Assembly: GCA_019058515.1 (NCBI GenBank)
Contig: JAHPYY010000039.1
Location: forward strand, 1-44,141
Source of the DNA: Promethearchaeota archaeon
Lineage (GTDB): Archaea; Asgardarchaeota; Lokiarchaeia; Sigynarchaeales; SOKP01
Reading direction: 5' to 3'
DNA: 44,141 nt
Shown here: positions 42,268-44,141 of the stretch, one piece after another
Position numbering within the stretch: the stretch's first letter is position 1
Layout: every line of letters begins with the position of its first letter
Notes under the pieces: generated by a model
Database searches by the model: none
Seen by the model: the letters and a program-made list of their open reading frames with translations, nothing else
Told to the model about the DNA's origin: nothing
Position numbers and translations under genes: made by a program

Positions 42268-42744
42268 TTGGAAGACAAAAAAGAAATTTATTACAAAGAG
42301 CCCATTCAACAAGATTTTCAAAAAGATCTCAGTTTCATGCTAAAAGATAAAAGATTGTCGTATGAAATGGTAATTCCTTTTAAACATTGGATTATTAGCT
42401 ACATCAGCAGAAAACTGGAATTCGAAATCCATTTTAAAACGAGGTTCAAAACTTCAAATTTCGGTAAGGATTCGTCTGCTTCGTGGCATCAACATTTTGA
42501 GTCATCTGGAGAAATTGAAGGTCAGCTAAACTTTAAGGGCAACGATCCTATTACAATCAAGGGATATGGACAACGCGATAAAAGTTGGGGTCATAGAGAT
42601 TGGCACGAATTTGATAAATGGTACGCGGGACATTTTCAATTTAAAAATTGGTCTTGTGCATTTCGTCAAGACTTTAGGAACGAATGCGTAGATTTAACTG
42701 GCCACATTTATAATGCAGAAGAATTAATCCCAATTACCCTATGA
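42268..42744 (+). CDS. CrtC/AttH-like domain protein, 5' part of a split gene
   Basis: A frame from a TTG codon encodes 158 residues. KDLSFMLKDKRLSYEMVIPF leads to a lipocalin-like region. The most specific stretch is HFESSGEIEGQLNFKGNDPI followed by GYGQRDKSWGHRDWHEFDKWY. The G-x-G-x-R-D-x-S-W-G-x-R-x-W pattern is typical of CrtC/AttH (DUF7064-like) proteins, which act as hydroxyneurosporene synthase-like or lipid-binding folds. The start has no good ribosome-binding site and the usual N-terminal half is absent, so the gene may be 5' truncated. The stop overlaps the start of the next frame (ATGA). Confidence 0.5.
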   Translation: MEDKKEIYYKEPIQQDFQKDLSFMLKDKRLSYEMVIPFKHWIISYISRKLEFEIHFKTRFKTSNFGKDSSASWHQHFESSGEIEGQLNFKGNDPITIKGYGQRDKSWGHRDWHEFDKWYAGHFQFKNWSCAFRQDFRNECVDLTGHIYNAEELIPITL

Positions 42745-43004
42745 AAATCAAAACGGTAAACGATAAAGATGTATATCAAAGCCCAATTATCACTTGGTAC
42801 TCCTTTTCAGATACAAACGGCAACACATACGAAATTAAAGCGGAAAGAATTATAAAAAATTCTTTTCTACGGTTCGCGCGAAATTTTCAGAGAGAAATTC
42901 AAGGACACACGGAACTATTCGAGCAAATGGCTAAAGTAGTAGATATAAATTCTAAAGAAGTAGGCTCAGGAATGATGGAACATCTGCGTACACATATAGA
43001 TTAA
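42741..43004 (+). CDS. CrtC/AttH-like domain protein, 3' part of a split gene
   Basis: An 87-residue frame starts in ATGA overlap with the preceding gene. ITWYSFSDTNGNTYEIKAERI is what is expected after the GHIYNAEELIPITL end of the previous frame, so the two frames form one ancestral protein. A one-base shift or programmed frameshift at CTATGA would join them. It ends with a helical tail containing EIQGHTELFEQM. Alternatively two translationally coupled polypeptides are made. Confidence 0.45.
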   Translation: MKIKTVNDKDVYQSPIITWYSFSDTNGNTYEIKAERIIKNSFLRFARNFQREIQGHTELFEQMAKVVDINSKEVGSGMMEHLRTHID

Positions 43005-43028
43005 ATAATTTAACAATTAAATAACTAA

Positions 43029-43499
43029 TTAAGCGAAAAAGATCAAGTTGATTAGTAGTATAAAAGCTATGCATATCGAAAAGAATATGGTGAACAAGAG
43101 AACTATCCTGTAAGGTGTTTTTAGATTGTATAAAAAAGCAACTATACTTCTATCTTTAAAATAACCTCCTATAAGGAAAACTACGACCACTATTAATGTC
43201 ACACACACAAGAGTTATTAGATCTACACCAATTAGTGAGAAAATAAAAAATAAGATCGATCCGATATAAATAATTCCGTATAAGATAATTTTTGTTTTGC
43301 TTTCGAGATTTTGTTTCTTTCTTGTGGTTTTGATTCCTTCTATAGATTTGGTAGATATCGTTGGTAAAAGACTTAATATTAAAAGAGCGGGAGCTATAAT
43401 TATTAAAATTACTAGCGAAATCGTTCTATTTAGAAAATTTCTTAACTTTTGGCTAAAAGAAATTGTCATATTATCAACTTGACTTTTTTTCATATCCAC
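43029..43499 (-). CDS. Hypothetical membrane protein
   Basis: The 156-residue product has a hydrophilic start, then about four membrane helices: ISLVILIIIAPALLILSLLP, IILYGIIYIGSILFFIFSLI, LITLVCVTLIVVVVFLIGG and IVLLFTIFFSICIAFILLI. A loop KSIEGIKTTRKKQNLESK separates helices one and two. No motif is recognised. It converges with the split CrtC/AttH-like gene. Confidence 0.55.
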   Translation of the reverse strand: MDMKKSQVDNMTISFSQKLRNFLNRTISLVILIIIAPALLILSLLPTISTKSIEGIKTTRKKQNLESKTKIILYGIIYIGSILFFIFSLIGVDLITLVCVTLIVVVVFLIGGYFKDRSIVAFLYNLKTPYRIVLLFTIFFSICIAFILLINLIFFA

Positions 43500-43626
43500 T
43501 TTATTTCCATATCTTTTCGCTTTACTATTAATTCCTATATCAAATTAGGCTAAAATCTTCTTTTTGGCTTGTCTCAGGACTTCTATCTCTCAAATAGTTT
43601 TAATTCATATTATAATTTTTATTTAG

Positions 43627-44141
43627 CTATATTCCATGTTTCAACCAAAAGTTAAATATTGTTATAAATCTATTCAAACTAAGAATTTCCCCAGTTGTGA
43701 TTATATCAATTTCTTTATACATTTGATATAATTCTTCATCTTCCCATACTATAGATTTATTCCCTGTTATTCTCAAATCGTAATATTCTTGAGGTACTTT
43801 TGGAGGTACATGACCAGGCCTATAAATATTATTTTTATCAACAGGGCAATGTGCAATGAAACTATCAGTTATTCCAAAAACATCTATTATGGTTACATTT
43901 ATTCCCGAATAGTATCCTAACATACCAATAGCACAGCACATTACTGTAAAATTTTGAGTCTTTGCTTTTTCTCGATTCAAAAGTCCTATTTCTTTCCAAA
44001 TATGTGTATTATTATATATCATTCGACCAATTAATCCATTTGCTTCAAAATAAAATTCTCTTTCATTCACTATCATTCTACCAAAAGGCTCTGGGGCTTT
44101 GAAAGGTAGACTTTGGCCCAAGTTGGATAATACTCCTATAA
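43627..44141 (-). CDS. Membrane glycosyltransferase-like protein, C-terminal part (5' end outside window)
   Basis: The frame stays open to the right edge with no stop, so only about 171 C-terminal residues are seen. The diagnostic stretch is VMCCAIGMLGYYSG, then INVTIIDVFGITDSFIAH and YRPGHVPPKVPQEYYDLR. The combination G-Y-Y, I-D-x-x-G-x-T-D, I-A-H and P-G-H occurs in the periplasmic tail of polyprenyl-phosphate-dependent (GT39/PMT-like) membrane glycosyltransferases. The membrane spans and catalytic Asp-Glu would lie outside the window, so this is provisional. Confidence 0.5.
   Translation of the reverse strand, partial: IGVLSNLGQSLPFKAPEPFGRMIVNEREFYFEANGLIGRMIYNNTHIWKEIGLLNREKAKTQNFTVMCCAIGMLGYYSGINVTIIDVFGITDSFIAHCPVDKNNIYRPGHVPPKVPQEYYDLRITGNKSIVWEDEELYQMYKEIDIITTGEILSLNRFITIFNFWLKHGI

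Overview
The window is a low-GC, gene-dense archaeal chromosome segment. The archaeal assignment is firm: it carries ribosomal proteins S24e, S27ae, L7Ae, S28e, L24e and S6e, RNA polymerase subunit N, KEOPS subunits Kae1 and Bud32, pyruvoyl-dependent arginine decarboxylases, deoxyhypusine synthases and a Fae-HPS fusion. Asgard (Lokiarchaeia-like) ancestry is my inference. It rests on the AT-rich composition, a possible gelsolin-like domain, long coiled-coil/winged-helix proteins and large NosD-type beta-helix surface proteins; no single marker proves it. I saw no rRNA, tRNA, CRISPR array, insertion sequence or integrase.

Layout. 1-5.5 kb is a housekeeping block: the S24e end, S27ae, kae1, bud32, a ribbon-helix-helix regulator, L7Ae-S28e and S6e-L24e on the minus strand, rpoN and a membrane protein. 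5.6-9.2 kb holds a possible gelsolin-like protein followed closely by a radical SAM protein, then Fae-HPS. 9.4-14.1 kb has an 877-residue coiled-coil protein with a TrmB-like ground plan, MarR and ArsR-like regulators, and two paralogous 41-codon genes not described to my knowledge. 14.2-24.9 kb is accessory: a beta-helix surface protein, a membrane-anchored hydrolase, DNA glycosylase I, a crotonase, a flavin reductase/PCP_red fusion, an MFS transporter, a secreted protein next to a membrane-anchored winged-helix regulator, and an NTF2-like protein. 25.0-27.5 kb is a compact TetR/MFS regulon with near-identical promoters and three copies of the palindrome ATTAC-N3-GTAAT.

27.6-37.1 kb contains an ornithine cyclodeaminase-family enzyme, a CDF-like membrane protein flanked by winged-helix regions, an M24 peptidase homologue and a nitroreductase. 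It then has two arginine decarboxylase paralogues, two tandem deoxyhypusine synthase paralogues and an HDAC/acetylpolyamine-amidohydrolase-family deacetylase. The decarboxylases, synthases and deacetylase look like a polyamine/hypusine neighbourhood. 37.1-44.1 kb has a PC4-like protein, a secreted Ntn hydrolase, several small zinc-ribbon or hypothetical genes (two of which seem to lack a normal start codon), a pyruvate phosphate dikinase remnant, a split CrtC/AttH-like gene and a gene cut by the window edge.

Genes mostly have their own AT-rich promoters (TTTAAATA or TTTATATA boxes) and T-rich 3' ends. Starts were moved where a family start or a Shine-Dalgarno-like sequence argued for it.
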